Shown here piece after piece: positions 17,132 through 24,500 of a DNA stretch of 48,316 nt (position 1 is the first letter of the stretch; each line of letters starts with the position of its first letter). The position numbers and the translations under genes were made by a program. Origin of the DNA: an uncultured Verrucomicrobiota bacterium (lineage in GTDB: Bacteria > Verrucomicrobiota > Verrucomicrobiia > Palsa-1439); contig CAIKAP010000141.1 in assembly GCA_903825435.1 (NCBI GenBank), forward strand, positions 1 to 48,316. Reading direction: 5' to 3'. The notes beneath the pieces were generated by a model. It had not been told where the DNA came from and searched no databases. It saw only the letters and a program-made list of their open reading frames with translations.

Positions 17132-17368
17132 CTAACTCGCCTTCGCCTCCGCGGCCGGGGCGGTTGGTTTGGCGCTGGTGGCTACTTCCTTGGCGGTGGT
17201 GACACTCAACACTTCTTCGACCGTCGTGATGCCTTGGCGGACGAGGTGCCAGCCGTCTTCGGCCAGCGTCTCCATCTGCCGAAACGCATCCGGCCGGTTC
17301 CCGGCATCGATCTGGCCTTCCGCCACCGAGCCGTCCGCTCCGATTGCTTTGTAAGTGAAGGTGGGCAT
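17132..17368 (-). CDS. Chimeric small ORF: GspF head fused to GspE tail
   Basis: The 78-residue ORF is GspF residues 1-34 (MPTFTYKAIGADGSVAEGQI...FRQMET) joined in frame to the last 44 residues of GspE (LAEDGWHLVRQGITTVEEVL...EAKAS). The junction sits in a 4-bp match, GCGT (17266-17269). This is the expected novel joint of a tandem duplication spanning the gspE tail to the gspF head. Compared with real gspE, the tail has eight synonymous changes and one replacement (His for Arg). The head has five synonymous and one replacement (Gly for Ala), all in the first ten codons. That pattern suggests protein-level constraint after duplication. Function is unknown; it could bind GspE or GspF partners (inference). 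Confidence 0.65.
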   Translation of the reverse strand: MPTFTYKAIGADGSVAEGQIDAGNRPDAFRQMETLAEDGWHLVRQGITTVEEVLSVTTAKEVATSAKPTAPAAEAKAS

Positions 17369-17376
17369 TGTCAGTT

Positions 17377-17427
17377 AAATCCGAAACTCGAAATCCGAAA
17401 TCCGAGACAAATCCGAAATCCGAATGA
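17377..17427. repeat. AAATCCGA-type short tandem repeat
   Basis: This is an array of degenerate AAATCCGA/AAACTCGA units, read on the minus strand as (T)CGGATTT repeats that would translate as FGFRISDFGF-like text. Such tracts are common in intergenic DNA of Verrucomicrobia and Planctomycetes. It lies immediately upstream of the chimeric ORF start. Confidence 0.7.
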
Positions 17428-17443
17428 CCAAAACGCCCGTTGT

Positions 17444-17541
17444 GCGCCGGTCTCCGACCGCGCACTCAGGTTTGACCGAAGGTCTCCCGGCACAACTGGA
17501 GACCTGACGGTCGGCAAAACGGCGCGGTCGGAGACCGGCGC
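17444..17541. repeat. Nested inverted-repeat element with perfect 20-bp termini
   Basis: GCGCCGGTCTCCGACCGCGC (17444-17463) is an exact inverted copy of 17522-17541. A second inverted pair, AGGTCTCC/GGAGACCT (17480-17487 and 17498-17505), lies inside. The 98-bp element could form a long two-part hairpin and resembles a MITE or REPIN. No transposase is nearby. It occupies the gap between module B and the repeat tract. Confidence 0.8.
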
Positions 17542-17610
17542 CGAACTGGCAGCCTCACCGTTGATAACACGTCCTTGAGTTAGTCGTTCGATTCCGGTAT
17601 CTTCAGTTGC

Positions 17611-17838
17611 ATGAACGAGCGCATTGAAATCACGCCCCGCGTCTGTGGCGGACAACCCGTCATCAAAGGCACACGCATTTCGGTGGCCGCCCTCCTGGAA
17701 CAACTCGCGGCCGGCGAATCGTGGGATTCGCTCCTGCACGGTTACCCGGAGCTGACCCGCGCCGACATTCAAGCGGTGCTGGACTACGCCCGCCAAGCCA
17801 TCCTCCACACCGAATTCAGCGTCCTCGAACCGGTCTGA
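17611..17838 (+). CDS. DUF433 antitoxin-like protein (module B)
   Basis: The 75-residue DUF433 protein begins MNERIEITPRVCGGQPVIKG, then TRISVAALLEQLAAGESWDSLLHGYPELTRADIQAVLDYA. The CGG.PVIKGTRI core is the family signature, clearer here than in module A. It is expected to bind DNA and neutralise the adjacent PIN-like toxin. It ends 6 nt before the toxin start and runs opposite to the secretion operon. Confidence 0.9.
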   Translation: MNERIEITPRVCGGQPVIKGTRISVAALLEQLAAGESWDSLLHGYPELTRADIQAVLDYARQAILHTEFSVLEPV

Positions 17839-17844
17839 GCCGTC

Positions 17845-18207
17845 GTGCGCCTTTATCTCGACCAAATGTTGCGGGCGGAACTCGCCGACCTGTTGCGCGC
17901 CCACGGCCATGATGTCGTCCGCGCCGTGGAAGTGGGCCAAGACCGAGCCGATGACGCACTGATTCTCGAACGCGCCGTGCACGACCACCGCGTGCTCATC
18001 ACCTTGGACGAGCATTTTGGTGACTGGGCCGTGCTGCCGTTGTCCGAGCACAACGGCGTGATCCGCGTCAAGGCGCACCCGCCCACCGTGGACAACGTCG
18101 CCGCGCTGCTGCTGCCGTTGCTGGCGGGCCGCTCCGAGGCGGACTTCCAAAACCGGCTGGTGATCGTCTCGCCGCGCCGGGTGCGCTGGATTCGCACCGC
18201 CGACTAA
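17845..18207 (+). CDS. DUF5615 PIN-like toxin (module B)
   Basis: The 120-residue protein uses a GTG start (MRLYLDQMLRAELADLLRAH). It continues with GHDVVRAVEVGQDRADDALILERAVHDHRVLITLDEHFGDWAVLPL and GVIRVKAHP. The Asp6, RADD and TLDEHFGDW acidic positions fit the DUF5615 PIN-like metal site. It is a probable ribonuclease toxin of the module B pair (family knowledge). It is clearly diverged from the module A toxin. Its TAA is separated by one base from the 50-bp gspF-start copy at 18209-18258. Confidence 0.88.
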   Translation: MRLYLDQMLRAELADLLRAHGHDVVRAVEVGQDRADDALILERAVHDHRVLITLDEHFGDWAVLPLSEHNGVIRVKAHPPTVDNVAALLLPLLAGRSEADFQNRLVIVSPRRVRWIRTAD

Positions 18208-18208
18208 C

Positions 18209-18258
18209 TCCGCCACCGAGCCGTCCGCCGCAATCGCTTTGTAGGTGAATGTGGGCAT
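18209..18258 (-). repeat. gspF 5'-end copy 1 (50 bp)
   Basis: This is a copy of the first 50 bp of gspF, encoding MPTFTYKAIAADGSVAE. It has a single synonymous difference (CCC for CCT at codon 2). Homology starts at the ATG and stops one base from the toxin B stop codon. Its frame stays open for 295 codons, antisense to module B, and ends two bases before the ATG of the chimeric gspF/gspE ORF. The neighbouring 18259-18344 shows no gene. Confidence 0.9.
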
Positions 18259-18344
18259 GAGGAGTTAACGTTGAACATGAGCGGCAGACCACGGCTTACC
18301 GGGGGGTGACAACTCGATGGAAGGAGTTAAGTTCAGATTAGCAC

Positions 18345-18863
18345 TCACGCGGGACAAACCTCGTTGATGTAGTACTTACCAATTTCGGCTACGAACTCTC
18401 CCAGGTGTCCATGCGTTATCGTGACTTCAAAGTTCTTGTGGCCTCTTGGAGTGGTATTCCAAAAGCGATATTTAGATTGCTCAACAAGCACCTCGAAATT
18501 TGCATGTGCGATAGCGTTGCGAAGCAAGCGCAGAAACTCGTCGGTTGAGACTTCGCCCGTAGATGACAGGGAGAAATAACTACGCGTCTTGAATGCAAAC
18601 TTGGTCTTCGTTCCTATTGGTTCCCACATCTCTTTCGGAACTACTAGCAGTCCGTAGAGAAGTGAAATTAGTAAACCTTGGTTCTTGAGGTTGAATTCAA
18701 CGCTTTGCAGGTGCTGGGCCTTCGTGAACTCAAGCATGAAGGCACTGATTGTCATATTCGGATCAGAAGCAAGGCTGTCAGAGAGCGCAAACAGAAGTTG
18801 ACCGTTATACCAACACCATTTTGGCACTTCATTACCGGTGGAATTGGATTTGCGTTTAGTCAT
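18345..18863 (-). CDS. HEPN-like protein of unknown function
   Basis: The 172-residue protein is recognisable only by EFLRLLRNAIAHANFEVLVE. This contains the R-x4-H pattern (RNAIAH) typical of HEPN ribonuclease or RNA-binding domains, within helical flanks. No other domain is seen. Its DNA is visibly more AT-rich than the secretion genes around it, which suggests recent transfer. It starts 12 nt after the gspE stop, within sequence that is also conserved after the chimera's gspE tail; similarity between the two loci ends just past this ATG. Opposite-strand toxin module B lies beyond it. HEPN assignment is tentative. Confidence 0.55.
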   Translation of the reverse strand: MTKRKSNSTGNEVPKWCWYNGQLLFALSDSLASDPNMTISAFMLEFTKAQHLQSVEFNLKNQGLLISLLYGLLVVPKEMWEPIGTKTKFAFKTRSYFSLSSTGEVSTDEFLRLLRNAIAHANFEVLVEQSKYRFWNTTPRGHKNFEVTITHGHLGEFVAEIGKYYINEVCPA

Positions 18864-18875
18864 TCCACAATTCCT

Positions 18876-20597
18876 CTAGCTCGCCTTCGCCTCCGCGGCC
18901 GGTGCGGTTGGTTTGGCGCTGGTGGCGACTTCCTTGGCGGTGGTGACGCTCAAGACTTCCTCGACGGTGGTGATGCCTTGGCGGACGAGCCGCCAGCCGT
19001 CTTCGGCCAGCGTGCTCATGCCGGCGCGGCGGGCGGCGTCGCGGAGTTGGTCGGTCGAGGTGTTTTTCAAAATCAGTTCGCGGATGGTGGCGTCGCTGTC
19101 CATCCACTCGAAGATGGCGTGCCGGCCGTGGAAGCCGGTGTTGCGGCATTCGCGGCAGCCGACGGATTTGTAGAGCGTCGTTTCCGCCGGGATGCCGATT
19201 TTGAGTTTGAAGGCCTCGGCGGTGGTGGAGTGGTCGGGTTGTTTGCAGTGCGGACAGAGGACGCGGACGAGGCGCTGGGCGAGCACCGCTTCGAGCGAGG
19301 AGGCGACGAGGTATGGTTCGACGCCCATGTCCACGAGCCGGGTCAGGGCGCCGGGGGCGTCGTTGGTGTGGAGCGTGGAGAAGACGAGGTGGCCGGTCAG
19401 CGAGGCTTGGACGGCGATCTGGGCGGTTTCCTGGTCGCGGATTTCGCCGATGAGCACGACGTCGGGATCGTGGCGCAGGATTGAGCGCAAGCCGCGGGCA
19501 AACGTCAGCCCGGCTTTCTCGGAGACCTGGATTTGGTTGACGCCCTTGAGCTGGTACTCGACGGGGTCTTCAATGGTGATGATTTTGCGGACGGCGTCGT
19601 TGATGGTGTTGAGCGCGGTGTAGAGCGTGGAGGTTTTGCCGCTGCCGGTCGGACCGGTGACGAGGATGATGCCGTGCGGGAGCTGGAGGACGCGGTTGAA
19701 ACATTCGAGTTCGCGCGGGGCCATGTCGAGTTCGCTCATGCCGCGGAGCGTGGAATTCTGGCGCAGCAGACGCATGACGACCGCTTCGCCGTGCAACATC
19801 GGGATGACGGAGACGCGGATGTCCACTTCGGCGTCGGCGATGCGGATCTTGATGCGGCCGTCCTGCGGCAGGCGTTTCTCGGCGATGTTGAGGTGACTTA
19901 AAATTTTGACGCGCGAGACGATGGCCGGCTGGAACCGCTTGAGCTGGGCCGGGACGGAAGTCTCCTGCAAATTGCCGTCGATGCGGTACCGGATGCGGAA
20001 TTCGTCCTCGAACGGCTCCAAATGGATGTCGGAGGCGCGCAGTTCGATGGCGTCCTTCAAAACTTGGTTGACGAAGCGGATGATGGAGGCTTCGTCCTCG
20101 GCCATGTCGAGATCGGTTTCTTCCCGCCCTTCCTCAACGACTTGAATTCCTTTTTCCTCGTCAAGCGTGCCGATGGTATCCGCGCCGACGCCGAGGTGGC
20201 GTTTGATCTCGCGCTGCACCGCCTCGGTCGACGCGAGCACCGGCTTGAGGTTCAGTCCGGTCAGTGTTTTCAGAGCATCCAGCCCCTGCGTCGCAAACAA
20301 CCGGCTCGTGGCGATCTCGACGTGGCCGTTGACGCGTTTCAACGGCAGCAATTCCTCTTTCAGCAAAATTCTAGCGGGAAACAACGAAAGAAGCTGGCGA
20401 TCCGGCTCCAGATTTTCGAGCGTGGTGTAGCTCAGTCCATATTCATTCGCCAACCACTGCAACGCCGCCTCCTCGCTCGCCACGCCCGGCGTGGCCCGGC
20501 GCAGCACCTCCGCATCGGTCGCGGCCAGTTGCTTGCCCGCGACCATCCGGTCGAGCAGTTCGTTCAAAGCAGCTTCGGTAGAGACGGTGTTACTCAT
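18876..20597 (-). CDS. gspE: GspE/PulE secretion ATPase
   Basis: The 573-residue cytoplasmic ATPase powers pseudopilus assembly. The N-terminal MshEN-like region is about 20-145. The catalytic domain contains Walker A GPTGSGKT (315-322), the Asp box (IITIEDPVEYQL), Walker B VLIGEIRD (about 380-387) and the His box TGHLVFSTLHTNDA. A CxxC-x29-CxxC zinc motif has Cys448, 451, 481 and 484. The last 44 residues (from Leu530) are duplicated in the chimeric ORF at 17132-17368. It is the second gene after the sigma-54 promoter, with a REP-like element just upstream. The gene is intact. Confidence 0.95.
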   Translation of the reverse strand: MSNTVSTEAALNELLDRMVAGKQLAATDAEVLRRATPGVASEEAALQWLANEYGLSYTTLENLEPDRQLLSLFPARILLKEELLPLKRVNGHVEIATSRLFATQGLDALKTLTGLNLKPVLASTEAVQREIKRHLGVGADTIGTLDEEKGIQVVEEGREETDLDMAEDEASIIRFVNQVLKDAIELRASDIHLEPFEDEFRIRYRIDGNLQETSVPAQLKRFQPAIVSRVKILSHLNIAEKRLPQDGRIKIRIADAEVDIRVSVIPMLHGEAVVMRLLRQNSTLRGMSELDMAPRELECFNRVLQLPHGIILVTGPTGSGKTSTLYTALNTINDAVRKIITIEDPVEYQLKGVNQIQVSEKAGLTFARGLRSILRHDPDVVLIGEIRDQETAQIAVQASLTGHLVFSTLHTNDAPGALTRLVDMGVEPYLVASSLEAVLAQRLVRVLCPHCKQPDHSTTAEAFKLKIGIPAETTLYKSVGCRECRNTGFHGRHAIFEWMDSDATIRELILKNTSTDQLRDAARRAGMSTLAEDGWRLVRQGITTVEEVLSVTTAKEVATSAKPTAPAAEAKAS

Positions 20598-20620
20598 AAA
20601 CGTTGAACATCGACGGTTTC

Positions 20621-20680
20621 GCCGCGTGGGGGCACGCGGCCTACAACAGCGTCGTTGTAGGCCCGCTGCCCCCAGCGGGC
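20621..20680. repeat. REPIN-like double hairpin
   Basis: Two perfect 8-bp hairpins, GCCGCGTG-GGGG-CACGCGGC and GCCCGCTG-CCCC-CAGCGGGC, flank an inverted 10-bp pair GGCCTACAAC/GTTGTAGGCC. This symmetric two-REP layout is typical of REPINs. It lies between the 196-aa gene and gspE and may attenuate transcription or protect the mRNA end (inference). Confidence 0.8.
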
Positions 20681-20692
20681 GAATGATTGTTG

Positions 20693-21283
20693 TTACGGCA
20701 GCAAGCCCATCAACGTCGCTTGCGCTTCCTGCTTCGCGGTCAAAACCTTGCGGAGGTCTTCCTGCGCGGTGGCGAGCTTGGCTTCCTTGTCCTTCTTCGT
20801 GGCGCGGAATTTTTCGAGTGCGCTTTTGATTTGCGCGGCGGGTGCGTTGTCATCAAGGGCCTTCTGCAACGCCTCGGTATCCGGGTTGGGGGTGCCGAAG
20901 AAACTGCTAGGACGGCGATCGCCACCACCTTGCGGTGCGTTGCCGCCGCTGTTGCGGCGACGGAACATACCGCCAATGCCGCTCGCCATCGTCTCTCGGC
21001 GCAGATCAAACACCTTTTGCACTAACGGCTGCACCGCAGTCCACTCGGTGTCGTCCTTGAACTCGAGCCGTTCCTTGATGCCGTCCATTATGCGTTTCTG
21101 AAATTCCGCAGGATCGAAGTTGCCGCGGCCCGGACGCCCCGAGTTGGCCCCTTCGGTAGCAGACGGAGGCGTGCTACTGGGAGGAGGTGACGCGGGCGGA
21201 TTATCTTGTGCTGACAGTGCCGCGACACTTAATGCTAGAGTAGCGGCGATACCACATCGTGTGAACATGTTTCGTAACTTCAT
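20693..21283 (-). CDS. Exported helical protein, first gene of the secretion operon
   Basis: The 196-residue product has a signal peptide (GIAATLALSVAALSA), then a Pro/Ser-rich linker. A helical section with FDPAEFQKRIMDGIKERLEF follows, then a Gly/Arg-rich stretch. A C-terminal coiled-coil ends RKVLTAKQEAQATLMGLLP. The LTAKQEA segment recalls the LTxxQ motif of Spy/CpxP periplasmic proteins, but this is a weak resemblance. AAGGAG precedes the ATG, and a -24/-12 promoter lies about 50-60 nt upstream. It is likely periplasmic and linked to secretion by operon position only. Confidence 0.75.
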   Translation of the reverse strand: MKLRNMFTRCGIAATLALSVAALSAQDNPPASPPPSSTPPSATEGANSGRPGRGNFDPAEFQKRIMDGIKERLEFKDDTEWTAVQPLVQKVFDLRRETMASGIGGMFRRRNSGGNAPQGGGDRRPSSFFGTPNPDTEALQKALDDNAPAAQIKSALEKFRATKKDKEAKLATAQEDLRKVLTAKQEAQATLMGLLP

Positions 21284-21341
21284 GAAAAAGCTCTCCTTTC
21301 AGAGCTGGGTTGTTTATTTCGACTACGTCTCGACAAGCTTA

Positions 21342-21357
21342 TGCAAGGAGTGTGCCA
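21342..21357 (-). promoter_or_regulatory. Sigma-54 (-24/-12) promoter
   Basis: The minus strand reads TGGCACACTCCTTGCA. GG and GC are separated by exactly 10 bp, and the site matches the TGGCAC-N5-TTGCA consensus at nearly every position. Predicted transcription start is near 21332, giving a leader of about 49 nt before the 196-aa gene. The secretion operon ends with a GAFTGA-bearing activator, so the promoter and a dedicated activator occur in one unit. Confidence 0.78.
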
Positions 21358-21399
21358 CACGGCTAAGTACTGTTTTGGTGCGTGTACTCATCTTGACCC

Positions 21400-21416
21400 T
21401 GCGCAACAGTTGCGCA
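21400..21416. promoter_or_regulatory. Palindrome, candidate enhancer site for the NtrC-type regulator
   Basis: TGCGCAA-CAG-TTGCGCA is a perfect 7-bp inverted repeat centred at 21408, about 76 bp upstream of the predicted sigma-54 start. That is a usual distance for an activator binding site. A further TGCGCA half-site lies at 21431-21436. Fis-type HTH dimers bind such palindromes; assignment to the operon's own regulator is inference. Confidence 0.5.
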
Positions 21417-21464
21417 ATCATCCTGTTTTGTGCGCATTTCTTACACACCAAAAGCGCAGAAACG

Positions 21465-21494
21465 CTCTGATCGTCAGTAAGCAAGAAATCAGAG
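21465..21494 (-). terminator. Possible terminator after the mannose operon
   Basis: CTCTGAT/ATCAGAG forms a 7-bp stem with a 16-nt loop 14 nt beyond the stop of the last GH38 gene. The downstream T-tract is weak, so the call is tentative. Confidence 0.3.
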
Positions 21495-21507
21495 CTACAA
21501 GCTGAGT

Positions 21508-24500
21508 TTATGACCTGTCTACCCGCAATGTCACGATGCTCCACGAGGGAACGGGAATTTGTGCTGGCGCCCTCTTACCCGGCATCTCTGACATATCTGA
21601 GTATGCAATGGTCGGTGATCCCGGTAATGTCAACTGCGCTGTTTCGTCTTTACCGGATGCACCCAATAGGCGGATGATCCACGCCTTGCCGTCATTGCTG
21701 GGTTTGAATTCACTGACCAGCACACCCGCAGGCTCAACTTGCAACACGGACGCCATCGGCTTGGCGCCAATCGCCGGCGCAGCGATCAATGGAATCGTGT
21801 TTTCGATGCCGAAATGGGCCGCGGCGATTGGATCGTAGCCGCGATGTGGACGCACAGCATACCGGAACGTAGTCCATCCTTCCTGATCTGCTCTGTAGTT
21901 GGTGTGCCAGTGGTTGTTCATTACCCAAGAGTAGAGCTTGGATGATGGGTTTATCGTTTTCATGTATGCATTAGGGTCTGGTTGCGTACGCAATAGGTTG
22001 GCGGTCAACCCGCCCATTTCAACGAGCGGCGCGTCGGCGGTTGTCCACGTTACACCGTACTGTGCATTAGCGACATCCACCCAGCGCTCGATGCTGAACC
22101 AATTCTTGCACGCGCCGGGAAGTTGGTCCTTCTCCGTCTCGACGACTGCCAATGGACTGTTCATGCGCACCGTCGCGTCTGGCACGTTAAACTCGAATCC
22201 GAAATGGACGCCTTCGACCGCACGCACCGGCAGTTTGTCCACTCGGTCAATCAGCTCCACGTGGTCGAGCCCATCCACAACGCGCACTTCCCTCAACAGC
22301 TTACGGCAGCCGGGCGCGTCGGACTGGATCATCAACGAGGCCACGAGCGGGCCGTGCTCCTTAACAGTAATTTTAACTGGCCCATTTGATTTTGCATCCT
22401 TGATATTCGCCCCCGGCAAATAGATGTAGTGATTGAGCTTGCCGTCCACCAACTCGGCATTAAGACCGGTTTGACGTAAGCTGGTAATAGCGCCGGTGGC
22501 TGGGTCAAGTCTCACTGTAATCTGCGGTGTCGAGAGTGTGCCGACGGTTGCCTTCGCGTTTCCGGTGGCAGACCGTCCCGTACTAACCGTGAATCGCTTT
22601 GCTCCAAACGGCGGAACTTCGCTCGCAAGGAAGACGAGTTCACCGGTGGAGAGCCGCTGTGAGGGTATCAATTTATCAGTATTATCTTTGACCATGTCGC
22701 CTTTGGTGTTGACTGACAGCGTCACGAGACCTGTGCGCCGCCATGAGGTGGTGTTAAAGACGTCAATTGTCTGGGCATCACCTGACGGGAGGACTGCAGT
22801 TAGGAGTTTGTGCGACTGTTTGTCAGCATTCAGCGCGTAGGCCTGCTTGTATTTCCATTGGGTCTTCACGAAATCGAGGTCAGGCTCTCTGACGCTATTA
22901 TGAGCGCCCCATGTGTGCTCGCTGTACATCGCGGTATTCTTCCACGCCTCAGCAAACTCGGCAGCGGGAAACTTGCCGGGGTTCAGCATCGCCCAAAGCG
23001 ATTCGGCTTGGAGGAGGCGGTCAGCATTGTGACGATTCATGCCGGTTTCGCGCGCGGAAGAACCGACACCATCTTCCCAGTAAGGGGTGAAATCGCCACG
23101 ATAGGTGGGAATCTTGTCGCCATATCGTTTCTCGAACTTGTGGAACATCTCGCTCGTCGTCGCGATGATGAGCTTGGGGTAGGCATACTTCGCATTCCAG
23201 TCGTGGACCTCCTGCATGACGCGTTCGTCAGCGCTACCGTTGTCGCCTTTCGACCAACGGATGTGTGTGATGTCATACGGATAACCCTTTGCCTCAAGCT
23301 GCTTGATGTCACGTCGCACGGCGTCGGTGATGCGGTCAAGGGTAGAGCCGTAGGCATAACCGAAGTACGATGACCAATAGAGCACTTTGTCTGTGCCGTT
23401 TGGCCCAATCCACCAGAATGGGTTGTCTTCCCACGTGACTCGCGCCCAGCCGATGCGGTCGATATAGTTTGGGCCATCAGAAATGTATTTCACGCCGGCC
23501 TGCGACAACGACGGGACAACCCCCCACGTCAACCCTGGCACGTCACTGATCATCATCGAATCCACCTTCACGCCGCAACGTCTACCGAAGTCAGTGGCGA
23601 AGCTGAACTGGCGAAGTAATTCCTCGCCGCGGCAGATGCCAGTCAACAGGTTGGCATACATCGCATCGATGCCAATGTAACCATCGCGCACGTCTTGCTC
23701 GAATTCCTTCTTTTGCTCGGGCGTCGCGGTTTTGTAGAATTGGTCGACCGGCCAGAATACTTCGGCGTTCCACTTGAACTGTGCATCTGGTGGATAGTTT
23801 TTCGTCTCGCGGATCAGCTCGATCGCACGGGTGATGTTGCGCGCCTGTTTCTTTTCGATTTCCAGCTGGATGTGGGTGTAACCGATGTCCACGTGCGAAT
23901 GCATGAGGACGTACACTTCCCATCGGCGCATCGCCGGCACTTTAACGGTCTGTTGCAGCATCGCCTTGCCGACACGCAGCACAAGCTTCGCTTCGCAAGC
24001 ATTCGTGACACTTGCTGGCAAGATCAAGCTGAAATGCTCCGCGCCGCTCCCGTCTACTGGAATCGTTGTGGTTTCCTTCACGCCCGCGCAATCAACGTCA
24101 AACGTAACCGGCGTATAGAGTTTCGCACCATGAACCGTGACGGCGATTTCACGCCCAGCCTTGCCATCAGAGCGGTAGCGGTAAAATGGCTGTGGCGCAC
24201 ACATCATGCCAGTGGGCACTGGTAGATCGGCTTCAGCCACCGCTCGGCGCGTTAGGAACCGCACCTTGCTGAGGCCGTAGCAATCAGCGCCGTAATTGTT
24301 CACTGCACAAATCACCACCGATTTCACCTTCTTACCGGCGGCAAGCGTGATGCGCTGCGCAGCTTGCCCGGGGGCGCCCGAAGCGCGCGTAAGCACGACG
24401 TCGTGGAGCGGGAACCAGTTTTCGCCATCGGCGGTGCCGAAGATGTGGGTATTGCAAAAACCACGCTGAGTAAGGCCGGATTGGTTGAGGTTCCAAATGC

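Noticed and set aside
14962-18258. Integron attC interpretation of the gspF-head repeats
   Set aside because: The repeats are direct copies of coding sequence with no attC-like palindrome or core sites, and no integron integrase is present.
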